From Metallyticus violacea (lineage: Eukaryota > Arthropoda > Insecta > Mantodea > Metallyticidae): a stretch of 64,000 nt of DNA. The DNA lies in assembly GCA_030762175.1 (NCBI GenBank), contig CM060831.1, positions 30,370,001 to 30,434,000 of the forward strand, in the 5' to 3' direction. The translations under genes and the position numbers were made by a program. Position 1 is the stretch's first letter, and every line of letters starts with the position of its first letter. Of the stretch, positions 10,397-23,429 are shown piece by piece. A model generated the notes under the pieces. That model saw nothing but the letters and a program-made list of their open reading frames with translations, had not been told where the DNA came from and searched no databases.

Positions 10397-13300
10397 GCAA
10401 ATTTCTTAGTACGTTGTCTATGCATATCCGCTGATAAAGTGCGTTTGGATGTCTACCAAACTTTTTAAATCGATTTTCTCTCCCAGCAAAATATCACGTG
10501 CGACTTCAGTAGCTCTAATCGCTAAGTCATTAACGTTTTGCACCTTGCTTTCCAACTGAACAGCAGCGCGCGAGTGGGAAGTGATTAAAAGTGGGAAAGT
10601 GAAAATTTCTCAATTAACGTCATTGCAAATTTAGCGACAATTCGCGTACAAGCTTACTCACAGTGTGGGTGCAGGGTCATGAGTTTGTGCTAATTCTGTA
10701 TTTCGTATGTGACTGTGTATTCCTCAGCCATCATTAATACCTAGAGACCTTCCATGCACCCAATAAGGACCTGTCCACTTCTGCAATCCTTACCCTGGAC
10801 CTAGCCTTGTAAAACTTGCTCCCACTCTCCACTTAAAATGCAGGAAGTGCTTGCTGAGTGGAGAGTGGCAATTCCTGTGTGAGGCACGGTCCCTGAGCGG
10901 TGTACCAGAGTCCATTTAAAATTTCATTTTGAAGATGCCTTTAGCTATAAAATGTAGCATTTTGGTGCGGCTATAGGAACGAAAGAAATAATAACAACAA
11001 CAATAATAATAAAAAAAATTGAGCAAGAGAAAAAAAAAAGTTATGTTCCGCGCGAGTTTCGAACCCGGGTCCACCGCTCAAAAAGCCGTGCCTCTAACCA
11101 CTAGGCCAAGGGGGAGGCGCAAAATTTTTCATTTTCCCTACCTCTTTACTGCTTCTCAGGCGAAATGTTGCATAAAATTGTGCTCCCGCGTCTCTGCAGT
11201 GGTGCTCTCATGGTAGGACTTATGTGGGACTGCAGTTCCCGCAGTTATATACAAACTGCATGCCTACGCTCACAGGGGGCACCACTTGCAGAGCTGCTCC
11301 GCCGTTCATAAATAAAGCAGATGAACCTCCAGAGACTCGAACCGCTGTATTCAGAACTTACCACCTGCAGAGTCACGCCTTTATCCACTCGGCCACGGGA
11401 GCTGCTGGTGAAATTTTGCTTTAAATCTGACTTTGATGAGTTTTGAACTTACGCAAAAACTTGACATAAAAAGCAAGCGCCGGCAGTGGGAATGGAACCG
11501 GGGTTACCGTGCTCCGCATGTCAGGCCGCTAACCGCTCGGCCATTGAGACCACGATGGTAAGGTGGACTCAAGTGTTGCCCTTATCTTTTGTAAATGCTC
11601 AAGTTTTAAACAATTTCCCTCCTGCCCTAATCCAAAATATTTTGAAATGAGCCATTTTTGTTTGATGCTGGGCATCTGTAATTACTCTAGCGTAATTTTC
11701 GGTGACTTTGGAAAGTTCCCAATTCCAAGACTACCTTCCATTTTGCGATATTCAACCGGTCCTATGCTGCAGCATACTGTTAACACGTTTTTATTCATAA
11801 CAGCCGCAATTTTGCAAATATTCGAAATCTAAGACCAGATCTGCATTCTAAACGACTTCAGCTTTCTATTGACACCCCAAGTGCTTCGATACGTTGCGAA
11901 ATAAGAAAGTCGAGTTTTCAGCCGACTGAAAATCCAAGGCTTTAGACTTGGTGTTTTGAAACCTATTAGCCCTCGTAACTGCCCAAAGGATAAAGGTAGA
12001 ATCTTGAAACTTTTATCAGATGTAGCCCAGGTGCAGACGCTCCTATTGGTACCCAAAATGTTGAAAAAGGTGTCCAGGGAGCGGAGATATTGGTGGTTTT
12101 AGGTGGCAAAAACCGTCAATTTCGCCTTCAAAATCGGTCGAAAATTTACAACCATCGCCGATTTGGATGAAATTCACAAGGAACATACTTTTGGTTCTCA
12201 GGATCTCAGATCTGGTCTTCGTTTCCCGAAATTCCTATTTTTACGGCATTTATGCAGTTTCAAAAGTTACGACAACCTACTTTGACGGGCTGTCATTTCA
12301 GTAACAGAAGCGACAAGACCAAAATTTTAACTGATTCGTGACCTGGAGGGTCTATAAAATGCAACAGATGTAACAATTTTGAAATTTATATTTGAAAAAA
12401 ACTGTAAAAAAAATAAAACTTTCCCACTCACGTCTCGAACCCAGAACCCCGGACACAGTAAGCTCGAACGCTAACCATTCAGCCAAACAAACGAGTAAGA
12501 AACGCGGTGCCGGCAAGGCAACACATGCAGCGTTAACGGGCGTCTTTCTCCTCTTAATGCCTGCTGCTTTACACAGATGGCGTAAGCAGACACACACGTT
12601 TGTATTGCAAAGACGCCCGTGAGGGCTTGGACATTTGCCTTGCCTTATTATTACAATCAGCTAAAACGCGAGAGGCTTGTCAAACCTCAGGCACACTAAG
12701 CTCGAACTCTAACCATTCAGCCAAAGAAACGAGTAAGTTAACGCATGCAACATTAACGCCCGTCGTTGTCCTCCTAATGCCTGCTGCTTCACACAGATGG
12801 CGTACGCAGACACACCCACGCATTTGTATTGCCAAGACGCCCGCGTGTGCTCGGACATTTGCCTTGCCTTCTTGTTACAATGAGCCAAACGCGAGAGGCT
12901 TAACAAATTAGCAACGTGATAATTATGCTGTCAAAGATTGCGCAGGTTCGGAAACTGCACACGTAAAACTCTCACATTAAACGTTCTCGTGAATAGTACT
13001 GCAAGTATTTGCACAAGTCACACTTTTATACATGCTAATAACGAATGATGCCAGGGAAGTCCTACGACTGATGAAAGACTGCAACGCAGGCATAAATAAC
13101 GAAGGTCGCCCGAAAACGTTGGTAGCTCTTGCAAACATAAAGCCTTAATGTTACCTGCAACGTTTACGTTGGCATTGAAGCCACCCATGTGCTTAACTTG
13201 CTTATTATGTGGGCGAACACGGACCATTTCACCGAGAGCAGCTCTTCGCATCGCCCAGCTGGTTTTCGCTTTACAAAAGGCCACTTCTTCACCGTATTAT

Positions 13301-14740
13301 TACGGAAAACACCCGGTCTCCGGCATCTTGCAATCAATACTGCAGATGAACGCCAAGACTTACCGCTAGGCTGCGCTGCGAATTGCAGAAATCAGTCAGT
13401 TTTATCAAAGTGTACTTAGAGCGCAGCACTTTCGTGCCATTAGTAGATCTATCGAACGTTCTTCTATTCGGAATAAAATTGTTTTTTTTTTTTTAAATTA
13501 AAAAGGGGGGTGTAATTTCTATGGCTCTGGGGTATTTGTGTCTCAATTGTTTAGTTTTATTTTAATTTAGGCCGCTTTCTGTATATTTGGAGTCGTAGAT
13601 GGTTTTCTGGCCACTTGTTTAACATATTTTGGTCTACTTTCTACGCATATTCATCGGCATTCTAATGCGTGCCTACTTCCGCCCTGTCTCATTTTTGAAA
13701 AATAAAATTCTTGTCAGTAGTAAAGCTGATTTGGTTCAAGCGTTATGTGCACTCCAAAATGCAGTTACTTCTTAAATTTTCCCTTGCGTTTACTTTATAC
13801 GCTTATCGCAGTCAAGGGAGATCGACATCTGGCAAGTATAATCGGGAATATCAGTCTACTTGAGCATCCTTCTCGTCATTCCGAATAGCAGCAAGAACAT
13901 CTGGACATCGATCGGCTTTGTCTAGTAAAATGTTCATGATGCTACGTTTATTCTTTGTTCAAATGAGGCGTTTCGGCATGCGAGGATATAATGGTAACAA
14001 CAACAACAAGCAAAGAGGTTGTCACATTAACGGTAGGAGGCAGTATTTCGAGTCGCAAAGTGATCCAAATTCGCGCTTCTGTTCTCCAAGTGCTGCCACC
14101 TGCAATTACCCTGATGAAGTCGTTGACTTCTGCAGCGCAGCCTAGCGGTACGTCTTGGCTTTCAGCTCGAGTGTTGATTGCAAGATGGCTGCGTCTGGAC
14201 GTTTTCCATTTCAATACAGTGAAAAGGTTGCTTTTTGTTACGCAAAAACCGGTTGAGCGATGCAACTTTTCACCGCGGATATATTACGAAGTGCCGCTTT
14301 GCGTGAAACAGTCGGTGTATGCGGCATATAAAGAAGTTACGGGGGAAAAAAAGTTAAACCCAGACCCAAAGGCTTCATTGCCAACGTAAACAAGCGCTAC
14401 CAACTTTCCAGGTGAGTATAAGGCTTTATGTTTGCATGTAAACACCAAGGGCTACCAACTTTCAATGCGACTTTCGTGCTTTAATGTTTGCATTTTTTTG
14501 AATGTAGTAATGCAATTGACTGCGCAAATTTAGTAGGTTTTCGGTTTGGGTAGCGGTAAATTTCGATCCCAGTACTTAGAGTAGAATCAATCACACAATC
14601 ACCTGTTTCAGCTTTGGGAAAATCGTAATATCCGCAGACACAAACATTTGATCTGTATAGTGAGTTTTGGGTATTTTTGAAGTTCGGAAAAACTCAAACC
14701 TTAATAGACCAGATTTGGTTCTCTTACAATTTCAGCTGCC
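10397..14740 (+). repeat. macrosatellite unit 3 (core type)
   Basis: First copy of the fully homogenised core type. It is 4,344 bp because its poly-T run (about 13,482-13,494) has 13 T. Confidence 0.95.
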
Positions 14741-17700
14741 GCAAATTTCTTAGTACGTTGTCTATGCATATCCGCTGATAAAGTGCGTTTGGATGTCTAC
14801 CAAACTTTTTAAATCGATTTTCTCTCCCAGCAAAATATCACGTGCGACTTCAGTAGCTCTAATCGCTAAGTCATTAACGTTTTGCACCTTGCTTTCCAAC
14901 TGAACAGCAGCGCGCGAGTGGGAAGTGATTAAAAGTGGGAAAGTGAAAATTTCTCAATTAACGTCATTGCAAATTTAGCGACAATTCGCGTACAAGCTTA
15001 CTCACAGTGTGGGTGCAGGGTCATGAGTTTGTGCTAATTCTGTATTTCGTATGTGACTGTGTATTCCTCAGCCATCATTAATACCTAGAGACCTTCCATG
15101 CACCCAATAAGGACCTGTCCACTTCTGCAATCCTTACCCTGGACCTAGCCTTGTAAAACTTGCTCCCACTCTCCACTTAAAATGCAGGAAGTGCTTGCTG
15201 AGTGGAGAGTGGCAATTCCTGTGTGAGGCACGGTCCCTGAGCGGTGTACCAGAGTCCATTTAAAATTTCATTTTGAAGATGCCTTTAGCTATAAAATGTA
15301 GCATTTTGGTGCGGCTATAGGAACGAAAGAAATAATAACAACAACAATAATAATAAAAAAAATTGAGCAAGAGAAAAAAAAAAGTTATGTTCCGCGCGAG
15401 TTTCGAACCCGGGTCCACCGCTCAAAAAGCCGTGCCTCTAACCACTAGGCCAAGGGGGAGGCGCAAAATTTTTCATTTTCCCTACCTCTTTACTGCTTCT
15501 CAGGCGAAATGTTGCATAAAATTGTGCTCCCGCGTCTCTGCAGTGGTGCTCTCATGGTAGGACTTATGTGGGACTGCAGTTCCCGCAGTTATATACAAAC
15601 TGCATGCCTACGCTCACAGGGGGCACCACTTGCAGAGCTGCTCCGCCGTTCATAAATAAAGCAGATGAACCTCCAGAGACTCGAACCGCTGTATTCAGAA
15701 CTTACCACCTGCAGAGTCACGCCTTTATCCACTCGGCCACGGGAGCTGCTGGTGAAATTTTGCTTTAAATCTGACTTTGATGAGTTTTGAACTTACGCAA
15801 AAACTTGACATAAAAAGCAAGCGCCGGCAGTGGGAATGGAACCGGGGTTACCGTGCTCCGCATGTCAGGCCGCTAACCGCTCGGCCATTGAGACCACGAT
15901 GGTAAGGTGGACTCAAGTGTTGCCCTTATCTTTTGTAAATGCTCAAGTTTTAAACAATTTCCCTCCTGCCCTAATCCAAAATATTTTGAAATGAGCCATT
16001 TTTGTTTGATGCTGGGCATCTGTAATTACTCTAGCGTAATTTTCGGTGACTTTGGAAAGTTCCCAATTCCAAGACTACCTTCCATTTTGCGATATTCAAC
16101 CGGTCCTATGCTGCAGCATACTGTTAACACGTTTTTATTCATAACAGCCGCAATTTTGCAAATATTCGAAATCTAAGACCAGATCTGCATTCTAAACGAC
16201 TTCAGCTTTCTATTGACACCCCAAGTGCTTCGATACGTTGCGAAATAAGAAAGTCGAGTTTTCAGCCGACTGAAAATCCAAGGCTTTAGACTTGGTGTTT
16301 TGAAACCTATTAGCCCTCGTAACTGCCCAAAGGATAAAGGTAGAATCTTGAAACTTTTATCAGATGTAGCCCAGGTGCAGACGCTCCTATTGGTACCCAA
16401 AATGTTGAAAAAGGTGTCCAGGGAGCGGAGATATTGGTGGTTTTAGGTGGCAAAAACCGTCAATTTCGCCTTCAAAATCGGTCGAAAATTTACAACCATC
16501 GCCGATTTGGATGAAATTCACAAGGAACATACTTTTGGTTCTCAGGATCTCAGATCTGGTCTTCGTTTCCCGAAATTCCTATTTTTACGGCATTTATGCA
16601 GTTTCAAAAGTTACGACAACCTACTTTGACGGGCTGTCATTTCAGTAACAGAAGCGACAAGACCAAAATTTTAACTGATTCGTGACCTGGAGGGTCTATA
16701 AAATGCAACAGATGTAACAATTTTGAAATTTATATTTGAAAAAAACTGTAAAAAAAATAAAACTTTCCCACTCACGTCTCGAACCCAGAACCCCGGACAC
16801 AGTAAGCTCGAACGCTAACCATTCAGCCAAACAAACGAGTAAGAAACGCGGTGCCGGCAAGGCAACACATGCAGCGTTAACGGGCGTCTTTCTCCTCTTA
16901 ATGCCTGCTGCTTTACACAGATGGCGTAAGCAGACACACACGTTTGTATTGCAAAGACGCCCGTGAGGGCTTGGACATTTGCCTTGCCTTATTATTACAA
17001 TCAGCTAAAACGCGAGAGGCTTGTCAAACCTCAGGCACACTAAGCTCGAACTCTAACCATTCAGCCAAAGAAACGAGTAAGTTAACGCATGCAACATTAA
17101 CGCCCGTCGTTGTCCTCCTAATGCCTGCTGCTTCACACAGATGGCGTACGCAGACACACCCACGCATTTGTATTGCCAAGACGCCCGCGTGTGCTCGGAC
17201 ATTTGCCTTGCCTTCTTGTTACAATGAGCCAAACGCGAGAGGCTTAACAAATTAGCAACGTGATAATTATGCTGTCAAAGATTGCGCAGGTTCGGAAACT
17301 GCACACGTAAAACTCTCACATTAAACGTTCTCGTGAATAGTACTGCAAGTATTTGCACAAGTCACACTTTTATACATGCTAATAACGAATGATGCCAGGG
17401 AAGTCCTACGACTGATGAAAGACTGCAACGCAGGCATAAATAACGAAGGTCGCCCGAAAACGTTGGTAGCTCTTGCAAACATAAAGCCTTAATGTTACCT
17501 GCAACGTTTACGTTGGCATTGAAGCCACCCATGTGCTTAACTTGCTTATTATGTGGGCGAACACGGACCATTTCACCGAGAGCAGCTCTTCGCATCGCCC
17601 AGCTGGTTTTCGCTTTACAAAAGGCCACTTCTTCACCGTATTATTACGGAAAACACCCGGTCTCCGGCATCTTGCAATCAATACTGCAGATGAACGCCAA

Positions 17701-19084
17701 GACTTACCGCTAGGCTGCGCTGCGAATTGCAGAAATCAGTCAGTTTTATCAAAGTGTACTTAGAGCGCAGCACTTTCGTGCCATTAGTAGATCTATCGAA
17801 CGTTCTTCTATTCGGAATAAAATTGTTTTTTTTTTTTTAAATTAAAAAGGGGGGTGTAATTTCTATGGCTCTGGGGTATTTGTGTCTCAATTGTTTAGTT
17901 TTATTTTAATTTAGGCCGCTTTCTGTATATTTGGAGTCGTAGATGGTTTTCTGGCCACTTGTTTAACATATTTTGGTCTACTTTCTACGCATATTCATCG
18001 GCATTCTAATGCGTGCCTACTTCCGCCCTGTCTCATTTTTGAAAAATAAAATTCTTGTCAGTAGTAAAGCTGATTTGGTTCAAGCGTTATGTGCACTCCA
18101 AAATGCAGTTACTTCTTAAATTTTCCCTTGCGTTTACTTTATACGCTTATCGCAGTCAAGGGAGATCGACATCTGGCAAGTATAATCGGGAATATCAGTC
18201 TACTTGAGCATCCTTCTCGTCATTCCGAATAGCAGCAAGAACATCTGGACATCGATCGGCTTTGTCTAGTAAAATGTTCATGATGCTACGTTTATTCTTT
18301 GTTCAAATGAGGCGTTTCGGCATGCGAGGATATAATGGTAACAACAACAACAAGCAAAGAGGTTGTCACATTAACGGTAGGAGGCAGTATTTCGAGTCGC
18401 AAAGTGATCCAAATTCGCGCTTCTGTTCTCCAAGTGCTGCCACCTGCAATTACCCTGATGAAGTCGTTGACTTCTGCAGCGCAGCCTAGCGGTACGTCTT
18501 GGCTTTCAGCTCGAGTGTTGATTGCAAGATGGCTGCGTCTGGACGTTTTCCATTTCAATACAGTGAAAAGGTTGCTTTTTGTTACGCAAAAACCGGTTGA
18601 GCGATGCAACTTTTCACCGCGGATATATTACGAAGTGCCGCTTTGCGTGAAACAGTCGGTGTATGCGGCATATAAAGAAGTTACGGGGGAAAAAAAGTTA
18701 AACCCAGACCCAAAGGCTTCATTGCCAACGTAAACAAGCGCTACCAACTTTCCAGGTGAGTATAAGGCTTTATGTTTGCATGTAAACACCAAGGGCTACC
18801 AACTTTCAATGCGACTTTCGTGCTTTAATGTTTGCATTTTTTTGAATGTAGTAATGCAATTGACTGCGCAAATTTAGTAGGTTTTCGGTTTGGGTAGCGG
18901 TAAATTTCGATCCCAGTACTTAGAGTAGAATCAATCACACAATCACCTGTTTCAGCTTTGGGAAAATCGTAATATCCGCAGACACAAACATTTGATCTGT
19001 ATAGTGAGTTTTGGGTATTTTTGAAGTTCGGAAAAACTCAAACCTTAATAGACCAGATTTGGTTCTCTTACAATTTCAGCTGCC
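14741..19084 (+). repeat. macrosatellite unit 4 (core type)
   Basis: 4,344 bp. It shares the 13-T allele with unit 3, which suggests these neighbours derive from one duplication step. Confidence 0.95.
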
Positions 19085-22000
19085 GCAAATTTCTTAGTAC
19101 GTTGTCTATGCATATCCGCTGATAAAGTGCGTTTGGATGTCTACCAAACTTTTTAAATCGATTTTCTCTCCCAGCAAAATATCACGTGCGACTTCAGTAG
19201 CTCTAATCGCTAAGTCATTAACGTTTTGCACCTTGCTTTCCAACTGAACAGCAGCGCGCGAGTGGGAAGTGATTAAAAGTGGGAAAGTGAAAATTTCTCA
19301 ATTAACGTCATTGCAAATTTAGCGACAATTCGCGTACAAGCTTACTCACAGTGTGGGTGCAGGGTCATGAGTTTGTGCTAATTCTGTATTTCGTATGTGA
19401 CTGTGTATTCCTCAGCCATCATTAATACCTAGAGACCTTCCATGCACCCAATAAGGACCTGTCCACTTCTGCAATCCTTACCCTGGACCTAGCCTTGTAA
19501 AACTTGCTCCCACTCTCCACTTAAAATGCAGGAAGTGCTTGCTGAGTGGAGAGTGGCAATTCCTGTGTGAGGCACGGTCCCTGAGCGGTGTACCAGAGTC
19601 CATTTAAAATTTCATTTTGAAGATGCCTTTAGCTATAAAATGTAGCATTTTGGTGCGGCTATAGGAACGAAAGAAATAATAACAACAACAATAATAATAA
19701 AAAAAATTGAGCAAGAGAAAAAAAAAAGTTATGTTCCGCGCGAGTTTCGAACCCGGGTCCACCGCTCAAAAAGCCGTGCCTCTAACCACTAGGCCAAGGG
19801 GGAGGCGCAAAATTTTTCATTTTCCCTACCTCTTTACTGCTTCTCAGGCGAAATGTTGCATAAAATTGTGCTCCCGCGTCTCTGCAGTGGTGCTCTCATG
19901 GTAGGACTTATGTGGGACTGCAGTTCCCGCAGTTATATACAAACTGCATGCCTACGCTCACAGGGGGCACCACTTGCAGAGCTGCTCCGCCGTTCATAAA
20001 TAAAGCAGATGAACCTCCAGAGACTCGAACCGCTGTATTCAGAACTTACCACCTGCAGAGTCACGCCTTTATCCACTCGGCCACGGGAGCTGCTGGTGAA
20101 ATTTTGCTTTAAATCTGACTTTGATGAGTTTTGAACTTACGCAAAAACTTGACATAAAAAGCAAGCGCCGGCAGTGGGAATGGAACCGGGGTTACCGTGC
20201 TCCGCATGTCAGGCCGCTAACCGCTCGGCCATTGAGACCACGATGGTAAGGTGGACTCAAGTGTTGCCCTTATCTTTTGTAAATGCTCAAGTTTTAAACA
20301 ATTTCCCTCCTGCCCTAATCCAAAATATTTTGAAATGAGCCATTTTTGTTTGATGCTGGGCATCTGTAATTACTCTAGCGTAATTTTCGGTGACTTTGGA
20401 AAGTTCCCAATTCCAAGACTACCTTCCATTTTGCGATATTCAACCGGTCCTATGCTGCAGCATACTGTTAACACGTTTTTATTCATAACAGCCGCAATTT
20501 TGCAAATATTCGAAATCTAAGACCAGATCTGCATTCTAAACGACTTCAGCTTTCTATTGACACCCCAAGTGCTTCGATACGTTGCGAAATAAGAAAGTCG
20601 AGTTTTCAGCCGACTGAAAATCCAAGGCTTTAGACTTGGTGTTTTGAAACCTATTAGCCCTCGTAACTGCCCAAAGGATAAAGGTAGAATCTTGAAACTT
20701 TTATCAGATGTAGCCCAGGTGCAGACGCTCCTATTGGTACCCAAAATGTTGAAAAAGGTGTCCAGGGAGCGGAGATATTGGTGGTTTTAGGTGGCAAAAA
20801 CCGTCAATTTCGCCTTCAAAATCGGTCGAAAATTTACAACCATCGCCGATTTGGATGAAATTCACAAGGAACATACTTTTGGTTCTCAGGATCTCAGATC
20901 TGGTCTTCGTTTCCCGAAATTCCTATTTTTACGGCATTTATGCAGTTTCAAAAGTTACGACAACCTACTTTGACGGGCTGTCATTTCAGTAACAGAAGCG
21001 ACAAGACCAAAATTTTAACTGATTCGTGACCTGGAGGGTCTATAAAATGCAACAGATGTAACAATTTTGAAATTTATATTTGAAAAAAACTGTAAAAAAA
21101 ATAAAACTTTCCCACTCACGTCTCGAACCCAGAACCCCGGACACAGTAAGCTCGAACGCTAACCATTCAGCCAAACAAACGAGTAAGAAACGCGGTGCCG
21201 GCAAGGCAACACATGCAGCGTTAACGGGCGTCTTTCTCCTCTTAATGCCTGCTGCTTTACACAGATGGCGTAAGCAGACACACACGTTTGTATTGCAAAG
21301 ACGCCCGTGAGGGCTTGGACATTTGCCTTGCCTTATTATTACAATCAGCTAAAACGCGAGAGGCTTGTCAAACCTCAGGCACACTAAGCTCGAACTCTAA
21401 CCATTCAGCCAAAGAAACGAGTAAGTTAACGCATGCAACATTAACGCCCGTCGTTGTCCTCCTAATGCCTGCTGCTTCACACAGATGGCGTACGCAGACA
21501 CACCCACGCATTTGTATTGCCAAGACGCCCGCGTGTGCTCGGACATTTGCCTTGCCTTCTTGTTACAATGAGCCAAACGCGAGAGGCTTAACAAATTAGC
21601 AACGTGATAATTATGCTGTCAAAGATTGCGCAGGTTCGGAAACTGCACACGTAAAACTCTCACATTAAACGTTCTCGTGAATAGTACTGCAAGTATTTGC
21701 ACAAGTCACACTTTTATACATGCTAATAACGAATGATGCCAGGGAAGTCCTACGACTGATGAAAGACTGCAACGCAGGCATAAATAACGAAGGTCGCCCG
21801 AAAACGTTGGTAGCTCTTGCAAACATAAAGCCTTAATGTTACCTGCAACGTTTACGTTGGCATTGAAGCCACCCATGTGCTTAACTTGCTTATTATGTGG
21901 GCGAACACGGACCATTTCACCGAGAGCAGCTCTTCGCATCGCCCAGCTGGTTTTCGCTTTACAAAAGGCCACTTCTTCACCGTATTATTACGGAAAACAC

Positions 22001-23429
22001 CCGGTCTCCGGCATCTTGCAATCAATACTGCAGATGAACGCCAAGACTTACCGCTAGGCTGCGCTGCGAATTGCAGAAATCAGTCAGTTTTATCAAAGTG
22101 TACTTAGAGCGCAGCACTTTCGTGCCATTAGTAGATCTATCGAACGTTCTTCTATTCGGAATAAAATTGTTTTTTTTTTTTTTAAATTAAAAAGGGGGGT
22201 GTAATTTCTATGGCTCTGGGGTATTTGTGTCTCAATTGTTTAGTTTTATTTTAATTTAGGCCGCTTTCTGTATATTTGGAGTCGTAGATGGTTTTCTGGC
22301 CACTTGTTTAACATATTTTGGTCTACTTTCTACGCATATTCATCGGCATTCTAATGCGTGCCTACTTCCGCCCTGTCTCATTTTTGAAAAATAAAATTCT
22401 TGTCAGTAGTAAAGCTGATTTGGTTCAAGCGTTATGTGCACTCCAAAATGCAGTTACTTCTTAAATTTTCCCTTGCGTTTACTTTATACGCTTATCGCAG
22501 TCAAGGGAGATCGACATCTGGCAAGTATAATCGGGAATATCAGTCTACTTGAGCATCCTTCTCGTCATTCCGAATAGCAGCAAGAACATCTGGACATCGA
22601 TCGGCTTTGTCTAGTAAAATGTTCATGATGCTACGTTTATTCTTTGTTCAAATGAGGCGTTTCGGCATGCGAGGATATAATGGTAACAACAACAACAAGC
22701 AAAGAGGTTGTCACATTAACGGTAGGAGGCAGTATTTCGAGTCGCAAAGTGATCCAAATTCGCGCTTCTGTTCTCCAAGTGCTGCCACCTGCAATTACCC
22801 TGATGAAGTCGTTGACTTCTGCAGCGCAGCCTAGCGGTACGTCTTGGCTTTCAGCTCGAGTGTTGATTGCAAGATGGCTGCGTCTGGACGTTTTCCATTT
22901 CAATACAGTGAAAAGGTTGCTTTTTGTTACGCAAAAACCGGTTGAGCGATGCAACTTTTCACCGCGGATATATTACGAAGTGCCGCTTTGCGTGAAACAG
23001 TCGGTGTATGCGGCATATAAAGAAGTTACGGGGGAAAAAAAGTTAAACCCAGACCCAAAGGCTTCATTGCCAACGTAAACAAGCGCTACCAACTTTCCAG
23101 GTGAGTATAAGGCTTTATGTTTGCATGTAAACACCAAGGGCTACCAACTTTCAATGCGACTTTCGTGCTTTAATGTTTGCATTTTTTTGAATGTAGTAAT
23201 GCAATTGACTGCGCAAATTTAGTAGGTTTTCGGTTTGGGTAGCGGTAAATTTCGATCCCAGTACTTAGAGTAGAATCAATCACACAATCACCTGTTTCAG
23301 CTTTGGGAAAATCGTAATATCCGCAGACACAAACATTTGATCTGTATAGTGAGTTTTGGGTATTTTTGAAGTTCGGAAAAACTCAAACCTTAATAGACCA
23401 GATTTGGTTCTCTTACAATTTCAGCTGCC
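19085..23429 (+). repeat. macrosatellite unit 5 (core type)
   Basis: 4,345 bp with a 14-T run; otherwise indistinguishable by eye from unit 3. Confidence 0.95.
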